NCBI RefSeq assembly: GCF_025602895.1
Contig: NW_026516204.1
Location: forward strand, 806,001 to 870,000
DNA from: Polychytrium aggregatum
Lineage: Eukaryota; Chytridiomycota; Chytridiomycetes; Polychytriales
DNA: 64,000 bases
Direction: 5' to 3'
The notes beneath the pieces were generated by a model, which was not told the origin of the DNA, ran no database searches, and worked only from the letters and a program-made list of their open reading frames with translations. Of this stretch, positions 9,396 to 20,196 are shown piece after piece. The stretch's first letter is position 1. The number at the start of each line of letters is the position of its first letter. Made by a program: the position numbers and the translations under genes.

Positions 9396-11224
9396 TTACA
9401 AAAGTTCGCACTTGTTCTCCTGCTTCCTTTTGTTACCGCTGTTGGGGTTGCCGCCGGTCTTGCCGCCACCGCCCAGAGCAGCGCGGGTGGCGTGCAGGAA
9501 GACATCCTTAACACCCTCCTGTGTCAAGGCACTGCACTCCAGGTACTTGTAGGCGTTGATCTTTCTGGCAACCTCAGCACCCTGAAGAGTATCGATTCAA
9601 GGGCACAAATGCCGGTGCAGCAGATACAGCATAGGATTAGCACATACTGAACGGGGGGACACATTTGTTGGAGGCTGTGACTCGCAGTCGCGGTTTCCCA
9701 TTCTGTAGGAAAGCAACAAAAGACGATCGCGAACAGGCGCAGACACGCGTATGGCATAGACAAACGAGGCGGCGGCTTTCCGACCGGATGTGCTTTTGCA
9801 TGTGCAGCACCACGCTGATTTGCTTGCCAGCCTCGCCGACGAAACAACGACCGGACAGCAGCAACGCACTCGAGACTCAATCACAGATGCTGCCAAGAAG
9901 CAGCGATCTAACGCACCTTCTCGTAGGGGATGGGGGCCTGGTTGGACTTTCGGAGCTCCTCGATGACCTTGGGGTTGTTGCGGACGTCCTTCTTGCAGCC
10001 GACCAGGATGATGGGCAAACCAGGGCAGAAATGGATAACTTCGGAGATCCACTGTAAAGGAGAGCGGGAACGTAGGGGAGGGGTCAGCCAAGCACGCAAC
10101 CGCATCGGCAGCGGGTTGCCGATCTCCTCCTGGCAACGAGTGTTCCAGAGCTAACGTGACTCGCACAAACAGCAGCCAAAGACCGGGTAGTGAAATGATG
10201 GAGCGATGCAAGCAAAGCACATAGCCCCCGACAGCTCGGGCCAGTATCATGTTTGCTTGCTCTTCGCGTTCGAAACCCGCTCTGTTCACGAAACGCCGGG
10301 GTTTCAGCAAACGGGTGTGTGTGCAAGTACCTTCTCGGTGACGTTATCGAGCGAGTCGGGCGAGTCGATGGAGAAGCAGATCAGGATGACGTGCGAGTCG
10401 GGGTACGACAGGGGGCGGAGACGGTCGTAGTCCTCCTGGCCGGCGGTATCCCAGAGAGCGAGCTCGACTCTCTTGCCGTCGACTTCAACATCGGCAACGT
10501 AGTTTTCGAAGACGGTGGGGACGTAGACCTGGCCGAGTCGAAGGACCACATCAAGAATGTGGAGAAAGTTGAGAGAGCGAGAGGGCACGAGAGAGGCTTG
10601 GCGTTAGCGAGCATGCTCTCATTTTGGGAGAGGGGGGGGGCTTTGCTCAAGGGCGAGGACGTTCTTGGCGAAAACGACGAGACCCCGCTGCCGTTGCCTC
10701 GGCCAGGGGAGAAAACTGGCTTGCTGGGCCAGCAGCAACAGCCGCCAGGAAGAACGCAGCAAGAAATGCAGGGCGCTGACGGAGAGGATGAATGCACGTG
10801 GACCCAACGCAAGAACTGATAGATGCAATGAGAGCAGAAGGGAAGGCGATGGAAGCCCCAAAAGCACGGCCAGCCGACGATCGTCGCTGCCTTTGGAAAA
10901 CCATGAGAGACACCAGGGCGAGGAAGCAGATGGAAGGTTCACGAGATACTCAAGCGAATGGGGATGGGTAACTGCATGTGGATAAAGGAACGCATCGACA
11001 GAGAGCAAGATGGCTTCTTGGTCGGGCTTCCGGCGGCATGATGCCAGGAGAGCGACACCAAGGAGGCAAAAGGCAGCCAAAAGAGCCAAGCCTGAAAGCA
11101 CAGCACCAGGGGGGGGATGGAAGCGTACCTCAGGGAAAACGTTTCTCGAATAGACAATCAGGAGGCAGGTCTTGCCACAGGCACCATCACCAACGATAAC
11201 GAGTTTGCGGCGGATATCGGCCAT
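9396..11224 (-). CDS. RHO1: Rho1-type small GTPase
   Basis: Membrane-anchored GTPase that in fungi activates cell-wall glucan synthase, protein kinase C and formins. Four exons on the minus strand close in phase: 11129-11224 ([19 protein letters not shown], the P-loop), 10331-10528 ([10 protein letters not shown] switch [19 protein letters not shown] switch II with catalytic Gln), 9917-10051 ([15 protein letters not shown] guanine-base motif) and 9396-9581 ([12 protein letters not shown], then a Lys/Asn-rich tail). The product is 204 aa, standard for Rho1. It ends in the CAAX box CELL; the terminal leucine predicts geranylgeranylation. Basic residues just before the box (KRKQENK) fit plasma-membrane binding. 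G14 and the switch-II Gln are wild type, so it should cycle normally. The RhoA/Rho1 subgroup call rests on switch and base motifs. Confidence 0.95.
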
Positions 11225-11353
11225 GGCGAAGAAGAGTCAGCAGATGCGGGGAAGAGGGGACGGGGGAGAGGAGGACGGAGCGACGGCGAAAAAAGGTGAA
11301 AACCGAAGGAGGGGCAAAGCCAGCCGGCGAAGACGGCGAGGGGCGAGGGGCGT

Positions 11354-11381
11354 GTGTGTGTGCGTGTGTGTGTGTGTGCGG
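11354..11381. repeat. TG-rich microsatellite
   Basis: Interrupted run of GT dinucleotides just upstream of Rho1. Confidence 0.85.
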
Positions 11382-11428
11382 GGGCGGCGCACAACGTCTG
11401 TGGGCATTGTTTGTTTGCGCGTGCAAGC

Positions 11429-11513
11429 TGTGGACTGTGGACTGTGGACTGTGGACTGTGGACTGTGGACTGTGGACTGTGGACTGTCGACTGTGGACTG
11501 TGGACTGTGGATT
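11429..11513. repeat. TGGACTG heptamer minisatellite
   Basis: About twelve 7-bp units, one with a TCGACTG variant, upstream of Rho1. It reads as TVDCGLW repeats in one frame and is not coding. Confidence 0.95.
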
Positions 11514-12229
11514 GCCTCAGCGAGTGTGCTGTGTGTCGCACTGTGTCCGTCGCGTCGGAGCTGTGCCCTCTGTGCCCCGTCGTGCGTCTGCCGGGGCTGC
11601 GGTGATTGCAACTGCCGCTGTGTCGCTGCGGTTGTGTCTGTGGTGGCGGCGCTGCTGTATCCGCAAGCCGCGTTGCGCCGGTGGCAGCACACGGTCGCGC
11701 TGCGCCCGTTTCGGCAATGGCGGCGCTGCGATCAGGTGCAATGACCCAGGGTGCTTTGCTCGCCGTTGTTGTTAACGCGGACGTTGATGCGGATATTAAG
11801 GCGGATGTCAACGCAAACGGGACACGGGTGACTTGTGTGGGCTGTGAATCAGACGACTTTGATCGGCACGAACCACGTCTTGCAGCGATACCCCTCTTTG
11901 CCCTGTGTCTTACTCCCCCATTCCAGGCATGTCTTCTGCTCTGACTTGCAGCGAATGCGCCGTGTTGTCCGAATGAGACGATGTGCTCAATTGTTACTTC
12001 AACACGGTTGTTTACTTGTCCGCACCTATTCGCCAACTCGCCCATCTGCTTCGGTCACTCACTTGCTTCGATCACCCATCCCTCGCCGAATCGAATCAGC
12101 CTGCCGTTTGAGAGCAGCTGCCGGCCAGGCACCGATCATCGTCTGCAGCACCACTTGCGTCCGAGAGTGGTATCCAGCAGCAACAGCAACAATTATTCCA
12201 TCCAAATCGCATCTCTGCCACATTCGCAT

Positions 12230-12313
12230 CCATCTCTTCTGCATCCATCTCTTCTGCATCTATCTCTTCTGCATCCATCTCGTATCCATCTCGTATCCAT
12301 CTCGTATCCATCA
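12230..12313. repeat. CTCTTCTGCATCCAT and CTCGTATCCAT repeats
   Basis: Two adjacent short tandem arrays, a 15-bp unit followed by an 11-bp unit, in the PP2C upstream region. Confidence 0.8.
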
Positions 12314-13196
12314 AGGCCGCACCGCCGCCCATTCGCTCCTCCCTCCCTCCCACAAAGAGCCTGCCGTTGTGCTGCCTCGCACAGCGTGCCAGCCCCTGTT
12401 CACCTGCCTCGACTGCTCTGTCGATTGCTTTGCTCTGTGCTGTCGATTGCGCTGTCGCTGTGGACCGTTGTGCCAGCGCTCCCCGCCGCGCTCTGCTGTC
12501 TCGATCGCCCCGCAGCCCACATCGGTGTCGGCTTCAGTCTCTCTGCCTCGCCTCGCTTGCCCTTCGTCAGACTCGTCAACACCCGGCTCTCGGTGGTCCG
12601 TCTGTTCCCATCCTTTTTCTTTTCTCGCTTGCGCATTCCGTCTTCGCTGCTCCTCTTGCTCGCTGCTCCCCGAGCCCCGTGCGTCCCTTGGCTCCTGCCT
12701 GCCGTCTCCCTCTCGTTCTCCCAGACTACCGCCGTCTGGCGTTGATGAAGCCTGTGTCCTCCCACACGAGCTCGGTCAATCCCACACCCACCACCGCATC
12801 CACCATCACCATCACCGCCATCACCATCGTCGCCCATCCCGCTCTACCCCGGGCTTGAGTCGCATCTGTAATTTATTGGCACCTTCGTCGCTTTCATTGT
12901 TGTTGGTGGTCTCGGGTTACTGCCTCTGCATCCTCCACCCACACCCACACCCACACCCACCGCACACATCCACACCCACCGCACACATCCACCCCACACA
13001 TCCACCTTGCCCCAGACTCCCACCAACACAGCGTCCATCTCACACTCGATCGTCCCGATTCTTCCTCTCTCTCCAATTCACCCCCCAATCCCTTCCCTCG
13101 CCCTGTCGTGCTGTTCTTTCGTGGCCCTCGCCCCGCCCGATTCACCATTTCTCTATCCACTTCTGCACACCTTGATCCTGCGCTCCCTCTCGATTC

Positions 13197-15885
13197 ATGC
13201 CACTGACAATCTCCTACTCGGCTTCCATGATTGATCCGCTTCAAGACTCATCGCTGCATCCTTCTGTCACCGCCAACTGCATCGGACCGCACTGTGCCAA
13301 CATGAATCCCGATCAATCCTTTGTCGGCTCCCCGTCCAAGCAGCCCTCGGAATCGCTCAAGATCCATCGCTCGCTCATCCGCTTCGAGTCCATCCTTGAC
13401 CTGAAAGAGGCTTCAAGCCTTCGCACGGCCAACACTCTGGAGGAGGAGCTTTCACCTGCTACAGCCGACGACTTTGCATTCTTCACCACAGGTGGGTATG
13501 AGACCATGCCGGGTTGGCCCCATAATCATCGCTGGCTGCTGCATCGGTTTGTCTTTTCTCTGGGCCGTTTTGCGGCTGGTCCCCGTGCTCGCAGCTGTGT
13601 GATGTAAGCCGCTCTTGGATCTGTCAGGGACCCGCCCCGGATTCGTCCGGTGGCATCTGCATTTCCTCCTTTGGAATCCGCCTGGGGATCCGCCTGGGGA
13701 TCCGCCTGGGTTTCTTCCTTGGGCTCGGCAAGCCGGACACTGCGCTGTGATTCCCCCGTGCGAGCCCGATTGAAGCGCTGCACATTCCCTCCGATGTCTC
13801 TCCATCGCCGCCTCACCCCATCCACCTTCCCATGTTGACTACCATCACCGTCTCAATTGCGCTTTATATAACTAGCATTTGCATCGCATTAATCTCACAC
13901 CTCCCCTGCCTTCTCCTTCTCCATCGCCATCCAATCCGCTCGTCGCACACTTCTCCACTCTGCCCTGTGCAGATATTCCGCTTCCTGCAAGTGCCAAGAC
14001 CCCACCACTCGATCCGCTCCAGGCATTCTTTCCCTATGAGACCGAGCTGATAGACGTCTCGCAGCTTGGGTCCACAGCCATCATCAGCCCGCATCTCTCG
14101 GCCCAACCCGCAAAGCCTATTCCCCAAGCACATGCCGTGAGCTGGTCGGTTGCTACTGAGCAGGGCTATCGAAACATCGGCATCTACAACAGCTCTGTTT
14201 CGCCTCAACGCCAGCCCATCCATTCCGTCATGGAAGACATTCACTGGCCCACCTCGAACGAACACCCTACCATCTCTGTCGCCAACCCACTGCCCCAACC
14301 CAGCTTGACCTTTGACCCGCTCTTCCAGCCAGCGGGCTCGCAACCGTCCGCATCGAGCCGCACTCCGTCGCACTCTGGCTTGCCGCCGATGCCTCCCCTG
14401 CCTCAGTGTCCGTTTCCCTCGCGCACGTCTTCTCGGCAGTCCGTCGGGTTCTCGTCCTCGTCCTCGTCGTCTTCGTCGTCGGCCGCCTCTTCGTTCCGAG
14501 AACACTTCCAGGCTCAGCTCGCACCGCAAACCTCGCTATTTATCTTGGCTGACGGCCATGGCGGTGTCGATGCCGCTCGCTTCTTTGTATCCCGCGCTCG
14601 CGAGCTGGTGACCCAGCTGCTCCAGTCACAGCCCTGGAACTTTGAGCTGGCGTCGGACCGGACCTACTTCGAGTCTTGTGTCGGCACCATCTTCCAGTCT
14701 ATGGACACCGAATTCTGCAAGACCAAGATCGAGGAGTATCGCAAGTGGATCGAACTGTACTCACCCGAACTCCCCAAGGAAACCCGACCCATCGACGACG
14801 GATGCACCCTCGTTGTCAACGTCATCCACGGCGGTTGGCTGGTCAACTGCAACGTTGGCGACTCGCGGACCATCGTTATTACTTCCTCACCGCAGAAGTC
14901 TGCCCGCACCGAGCCGTCGTTCCTGATGCCCAGCTTTCCCCAGCGCTTGCCGTCGCCGTCTCCCACCAACGCCTCGGGCTGGTCTCCGATCTTTGCCAGC
15001 GACGACCACAACATGACTCACCCAGAAAAGCTCTTCCACATCTACAAGAACGGCGGCGAGTTTGTGACCTCCGCGGGTGTCCTTCGCCAAGTTGAAATCA
15101 TAGACCCTACGTCTGTATCGGCAACGGGCCAGCCCCAGCGCAGAATCTACACCGAGCTCAACGGCAGCCGCATCTACCGCCGACTAACACCCGAGATCCA
15201 GCGCGTCGGCGTCTCCAATCGCCGTACCCTCAACCTCACCGCCACCATGGGCGATTTGGTCTTTAAGGTCGAGCCCGCTGTGCTTTCCGTTCAGCCGGAC
15301 GTCGACTTTGTCCGCCTCCAAAGCGACCAAGACTACGTCGTCATTGTTGCCACCGATGGCGTCTGGGACCACATGCGTGTCCAGGGCGAAGGCGGCAACC
15401 ATGCCATTGCCGAGTACATTGGCTCCCGCATCAACTCCTGGAACGAGCTCAAGCAAAGGCACGCCGCGCAGTCAAGCATCGACATCTCCCGCTTGCGCAT
15501 GCGCTCGGATGATGCACTTTCCCGTCCACCGGCCATCTCATCGGCCATCCCCAGCGTTATTCAGACGACGCTGTCCTCGCTCATCAATCCCCTGACGCCG
15601 ACGCCGTCTCCCTCGCCGCCACCTTCGCCTTCACAGGGCCAAAGCGCAGATAACGTGCCCTCCAACCCCTCGTCCGTCAAGACGTGGTGCAAGGTCGAGT
15701 CGCCCCTGCAAGAGCCAGAAGAACCCCTGCCTCCGCTGCCGCCGCTCCAGGAGCTTCTCTCTGAGCTGGCCCAGTCGCTGGTTTCGCGCGAGTCGGCCAC
15801 CCACAACACCGGACTATTTATTTTGAGGCAGATCCGCTACGATGATGCGACCTCGTTCCTCATCCATTTGGGAGCCAACAAGTGA
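13197..15885 (+). CDS. PP2C (PPM) family protein phosphatase
   Basis: Metal-dependent Ser/Thr phosphatase of about 735 aa. Two exons join in phase: 13197-13491 and 13973-15885 (the codon GAT is split across the intron 13492-13972, donor GTGGGT). The PPM core motifs are visible: LADGHGG (metal-binding Asp-Gly), WLVNCNVGDSRTIVI (the GDSR motif), IYKNGGEFV with the Gly-Gly, and VIVATDGVWDHM (metal-binding Asp-Gly). A Ser-rich insertion precedes the core and a Pro/Ser-rich segment lies near residues 575-620. The C-terminus ends with DDATSFLIHL, resembling the usual DDxT motif. ATG at 13197 was chosen as the first in frame; ATGs at 13227 or 13302 are possible. The substrate is unknown. Confidence 0.85.
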
Positions 15886-16916
15886 TCCAGCAGCTTTGGC
15901 AGGCATGTCCAGGCTTGGTTCTGTGTTGATGACCGGGCATCCATGGACGCTCGAGCGATGATGATGGGACGCCATTCTATTGGTACTGGCCGGGTCAGCT
16001 CAATCCGACGAACGCGATTCTCGGCTCTGTCGGTTCTGACGGTTCTTTGCCGTTCATCCCTTTACTCCATCTCACTTGATTCCCGTTCCTCCCTCTATCT
16101 GTCTATTTGCACCCTTCCATCTTTCCGCTTGCTCCCGCGCTCGTCACTGTGTTTGCGTCTTCGCTTCATGTTGCTTCGAGTGCCGATTCCGCCGCCGCCA
16201 GCAGTACCACCTTTGATTGCCATAGCAATCCGGTGAATTGTGCCACCCCCTCCCTTGTCGGTTCATAAGCCGTGGTTTCAGAGTCACTCTCCAGCGCAAA
16301 TCCTATCCCTGTTCTCCTTGCATTTACCATTCAATAACCCGCTTACCCGTCTGGTTCGCGCATGCTTCCCCTCGTCCAAGTCTAATGTATGTGCACGATA
16401 CACTCGATTGCAATGATCCATTGTTGCCCCCCCCCAACCATCTCCCCCTGGACTGCAGCACCAAGTGCTCTGGGGCTGTGGTGCGTGGAGGAGTACACCA
16501 CCAGCGATGACTCCTCCAACTTGTCGATGGTTCTGTCGGAAATACACCGATACTGCGGCTCGTGCAAAGTGGAGGCTGCTGCTGGCGGCTTGACTTGATG
16601 CTCCCTGACGGGCAGCAACGAGTGTCTATCCTCTCGAGTCTGCCACCAAGCTGATGGGCATAGATGCGCACCGACTGCCCAGTTGCCGCCAAGACCCAAT
16701 AATGATACTCTGGAGATAGGCCACCGTACGTGTCATTCTCAATGGCGGCCGTTTACAATATCCACTCAGCGAAGCAGGGGAGAATGGAGGCGCTTCGTTT
16801 CGAGGCGGATGGCCAATGTATTTTCTGGACACTGATGGCACCGCAGTGGCATGATCGGAACCCAGGGGTGCAATGCACCCAACCGATTGATAGTACCGCC
16901 CCCCCCCTCGGGATGC
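15886..16916. other. Convergent intergenic region
   Basis: Spacer between PP2C (+) and TEX9-like (-). No recognisable gene; overlapping 60-120-codon frames on both strands look random. Confidence 0.5.
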
Positions 16917-19506
16917 CTACTCATTCTCGAAGCTCATGGCTTTCATGAACTCGTCTTCAGTAAACTGCAGCATCCGAGCAGCTTCGATGTGGATCTAGCC
17001 GTGCGGACAAGTGGCAGCCGATGTGACAGGAGAGAACACACACCCACCCACCCATTCAATCCAGTGTCAGATAAGAACGAATCCAGGTCTTGGGACCGGC
17101 AATGCCGGCCACGATCATGGTCATGAAAGTGAGGCAAAGAAACAACACAAGCAAGCACGGCACTTCATCGCTTGCTCATTCATGCGCCAGAATCCCACTC
17201 CCTCATCTCCCGATTGTACCTTTTGCTTTTTGAGCACATCGATCAGCTGCATCTGCTTCTTGAACGCCATCAAAATCTCGGCTTTTTGCTTCTCAAGCCG
17301 CTTGTTATCCACCAGTAGTCTGTCCGCCGTTTTCTTGGAGGCCTCGGCTTTGTCCTGGGCGCAACAATCGAATGGTTGGTCATAGTCAAGCCGGCGCATG
17401 GGGGAACGAGCACTAAAAGATCGTCTTTCCCTGTCTTATTTTCTCGCTTCGGAAAAGTCCACATGCCGGCATCGTACCTTGGAGTCCATGGTGGCTTTGG
17501 CTACGGTCTGCTTGAGCTTCTCAATGTCCTCCAGCGCGCGATTGAGTCTGTCGTTTCCCACGAAGCACCGCCCTGCACTGATCAGGAACCTGCACTTCCG
17601 CTCCCAATCTCATCTCCTCAGCAGTGCCATCGTCGGATTTGGCATTGAATCTGACACTGGGCTAAGCTTGAGCATCAGCTCTCACCGCCACTCCCACTCT
17701 CATCGCCACCCTCACTCGCTTCGGTTGTTTGGCCTCGTGTCTCACTGACCTCAAATCCTTGGCATTGACTTCGAGCTCTCGTTCCTTCTCTCTCTTGACC
17801 GCATTTTCGATTTCCTTGCGCGTCGTCGAGAGTTCCATCTCCAAGCTGTCGCAGTGTTTCTTTTGGGCGTCCCCGGCTTTCTTGAGCTTCTCGAGTTGCC
17901 CGGTCAGGCTGGAGATGCCCTTTTGATGCCTCACGTTCTCGCCGCTGAGGGCTGTGATCTCGGTTTGTTGGCTGGATATCGTCGAGTCCTGGCAGACGGC
18001 ACATAGAGAAACAAGGAGGAATGAAAACAAAGATAATCAACGCCATTATCATACTTACGGACCTGCCCTGTGAAAATGACACCAACAGCACCAACAGCAC
18101 CAACAGCACCAACAGCACCAACAGCACCAACAGCACCAACAGCACCAACAGCATCAACAGCACACTTGCCCTCACCTTCTCCGCATTTTCTTGAATGAGC
18201 TTGTTGATTTCCTGCTGCATCAGGCTGATTTTGGACTTGAGGATCCGCACAGACGCAGATGTGATCCCATCGTTCTCGTCATCAATGTCCTCGGGTATTG
18301 TCGGCACCTCCAGGCGTGCTCTGGTACTGTTCCCCACCCGCCGGTAACGGTCATCAGCAGTAGCAGCGCAGCACCGGAAGCAAGGTGTGCTCTGGTTCGA
18401 GGTAGCTACCAGCGCTGCTGCCCCACGATAGGTTGGTGGGCGAGAATGCACTCAAGGACTCTTGACCAAGCATCGCCACAGCATACTACATCACTTTGCA
18501 TCGCGTGGACTTGCACCCCGCGCTCGCTTACGTCTTGGCCTTTGTCTTCAAAAGGCTCTGCTTTGATCCGACGCTCGGTCTGGACGCACCGGCCGTGGCT
18601 GGCGGTGAGTGTTTTTCCTGGCGTTGCTGGTGAGAGCCCGCCCATCAGTCGAGAATCTGCTGCAACTCCTCGGTTGCCTGACAAACCGCAATCGCGAGAT
18701 GCACTCACGATAGGGGGCTCGGGCGCATCGACATCCCACATAGATGTGCTGACCGGTCTGTGGGTTGCATCGGTGGATTGCTTTTGTCAGTGCTGTAAGT
18801 AAATTGGCACTCATTCGCTCGTTCACACCAGATCAAGCCCTCATCAACTTGGCCAGGGCAGCACGACATCGCTCTGTATGTCTGTCTGTATGTTTGTATG
18901 ACTGGACACTGACCCAGTCGAGTCCTCGGCGGCCTTGCTGAGCATGGGTGTTCCTGCGGTCAAGGGTGCTTCGAGAATCTCTCGGCCCTCCCTCTGCCCG
19001 AGACGATGGATTGCGCAAGTAGAGGTGATTAGTGTTTCCCACCAAGCCTCATGAGCCGACACAGGAGCGCCTCCTCCCAGCGCAGCGTTGGTGTGTCGCT
19101 TTCTCGCTACGAGAGTCTCCGGGTGGATGTTGCTTCGCTCCTGGCTGTGGCTCCTTCGCCATTTGACGTCTATGACCCGCTTGCATCGGATCCCAGCAAC
19201 GCAAGACCCCCACCACAACGGCTTCGGCATTCTTGACGACTTTGTGGGTCTCCATCTGGATCTTCTTGTTGCGTTCACTGGATCCGACCATGATTCCCAA
19301 CCCAACCCCCACACACAGACAAACCAGATGACCAGGCCGGGGGAAAGCGGGAACGAAAGCGGTGAGTCCGATCCAAGGAATATGCATACGCGCTCCCATT
19401 AATGGAAAGCAGCATGAGGGAGGGAACCGAGCGTCAAGTGGCAATTCGTCCGCCAGACGTACAGGTACTTGCGCTCTCGCTCGAGGAGCTCCTTGCTGAT
19501 TGCCAT
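16917..19506 (-). CDS. TEX9-like coiled-coil protein (flagellum-associated family)
   Basis: The C-terminal half is well resolved on the minus strand: exons 18532-18598 (SVGSKQSLLKTKAKT), 18176-18326 (VPTIPEDID; KSKISLMQQEINKLIQENAE), 17750-17988 (long coiled coil), 17478-17547 (LNRALEDIEKLKQTVAKA), 17220-17354 (AEILMAFKKQMQLIDVLKKQ) and 16917-16994 (IHIEAARMLQFTEDEFMKA, stop). All phases agree. The last two exons match the signature end of TEX9 (testis-expressed 9), a coiled-coil family found mainly in organisms with cilia or flagella. The N-terminus likely starts at 19506 (MAISKELLERERK) and continues in 19214-19277 (KKIQMETHKVVKNAEAV), like the TEX9 N-terminal coiled coil. Exons between 18600 and 19210 are approximate. 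The intron 17989-18175 holds an ACCAACAGC repeat. A role in flagellar or centriolar structure is inferred. Confidence 0.72.
18078..18166. repeat. ACCAACAGC 9-bp minisatellite in a TEX9 intron
   Basis: About nine copies of a 9-bp unit, immediately upstream (minus strand: downstream) of the donor at 18175. It lies in an intron, so its LLVLLV translation is not protein. Confidence 0.9.
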
Positions 19507-20196
19507 GGGTTCGACTGGATAACCGCCCGGATGCCCCATGAAAACGGGTCAGTCGGAACTGAAGAAAGCATCGCGTCGGTCTGGCTCTGTCTCGGCGGGA
19601 GTAAATCGATCGATCATGCTACCTTCATCGTGCTCCTCGGGTTTGTCAGAGTTGTGGGCGCGGTTCGCAAACGTGTCGATTCCGTCTGCTGGATCAATGT
19701 CGGACGTATGCGTCTCCATTCTTGTCGGGGATGTGGGGCGCAGCGTGGGTTCGTCAAGTCAGATCCCGGTGGTAGAACATCGTGGCTGGTCCTTGCTGGA
19801 ATGGCCCTGAACCCACGAGCCCATGCGACTTTGGCGCGCTGAGTCGCCTGTGCATTTCCCGCCTCGCCTCTTGGCGGCCGGTGGTCTTCCTCTCGTCTCC
19901 CCGAGAATGGCGCAAGTCAACCCGTACCCATTCAAAGTATGTTCAAACAGGCCTAGGACAGCTCTGGTTCGTTCGGCGCGACTCATGCTCCTCCTCGAAC
20001 TCCACCTCTCGCCCGCTGACTGTGGACGCCGTGTGAATTGGTTCGGGTTGTATTGCGTCCATTGGAGCACGCTCTGCGCTTTTGACTTTGCCTGGGCAGC
20101 TCAAGTGGCTCCTGCTTCCACCGATGCAATCATCATTCCAGATGAAGGAGCAAGACTCACAAAGGCATCTAGCTGTCCGAGTCTGGCTGTCCGAGT
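19507..20196. other. Intergenic region between two minus-strand genes
   Basis: Contains the SSRP1 3' flank and probable TEX9 promoter. Near the SSRP1 stop there are tandem GTCCGAGTCTGGCT-like units (about 20175-20210). Nothing else supported. Confidence 0.45.

Larger units (their letters stand above)
11225..13196. other. Rho1/PP2C divergent intergenic region with minisatellites
   Basis: Nearly 2 kb upstream of both Rho1 (-) and the PP2C gene (+). It contains TG-rich, TGGACTG, TCTTCTGCATCCATC and CACACCC repeats. A long open frame across 11835-13175 is Ser/Pro/Arg-rich with no domain and I treat it as non-coding. Probably holds both promoters and long 5' UTRs. Confidence 0.5.

Noticed and set aside
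11835-13175. 446-codon open frame
   Set aside because: Ser/Pro/Arg/His-rich with repeats and no domain, in GC/pyrimidine-rich upstream DNA. Better explained as composition than as a gene.
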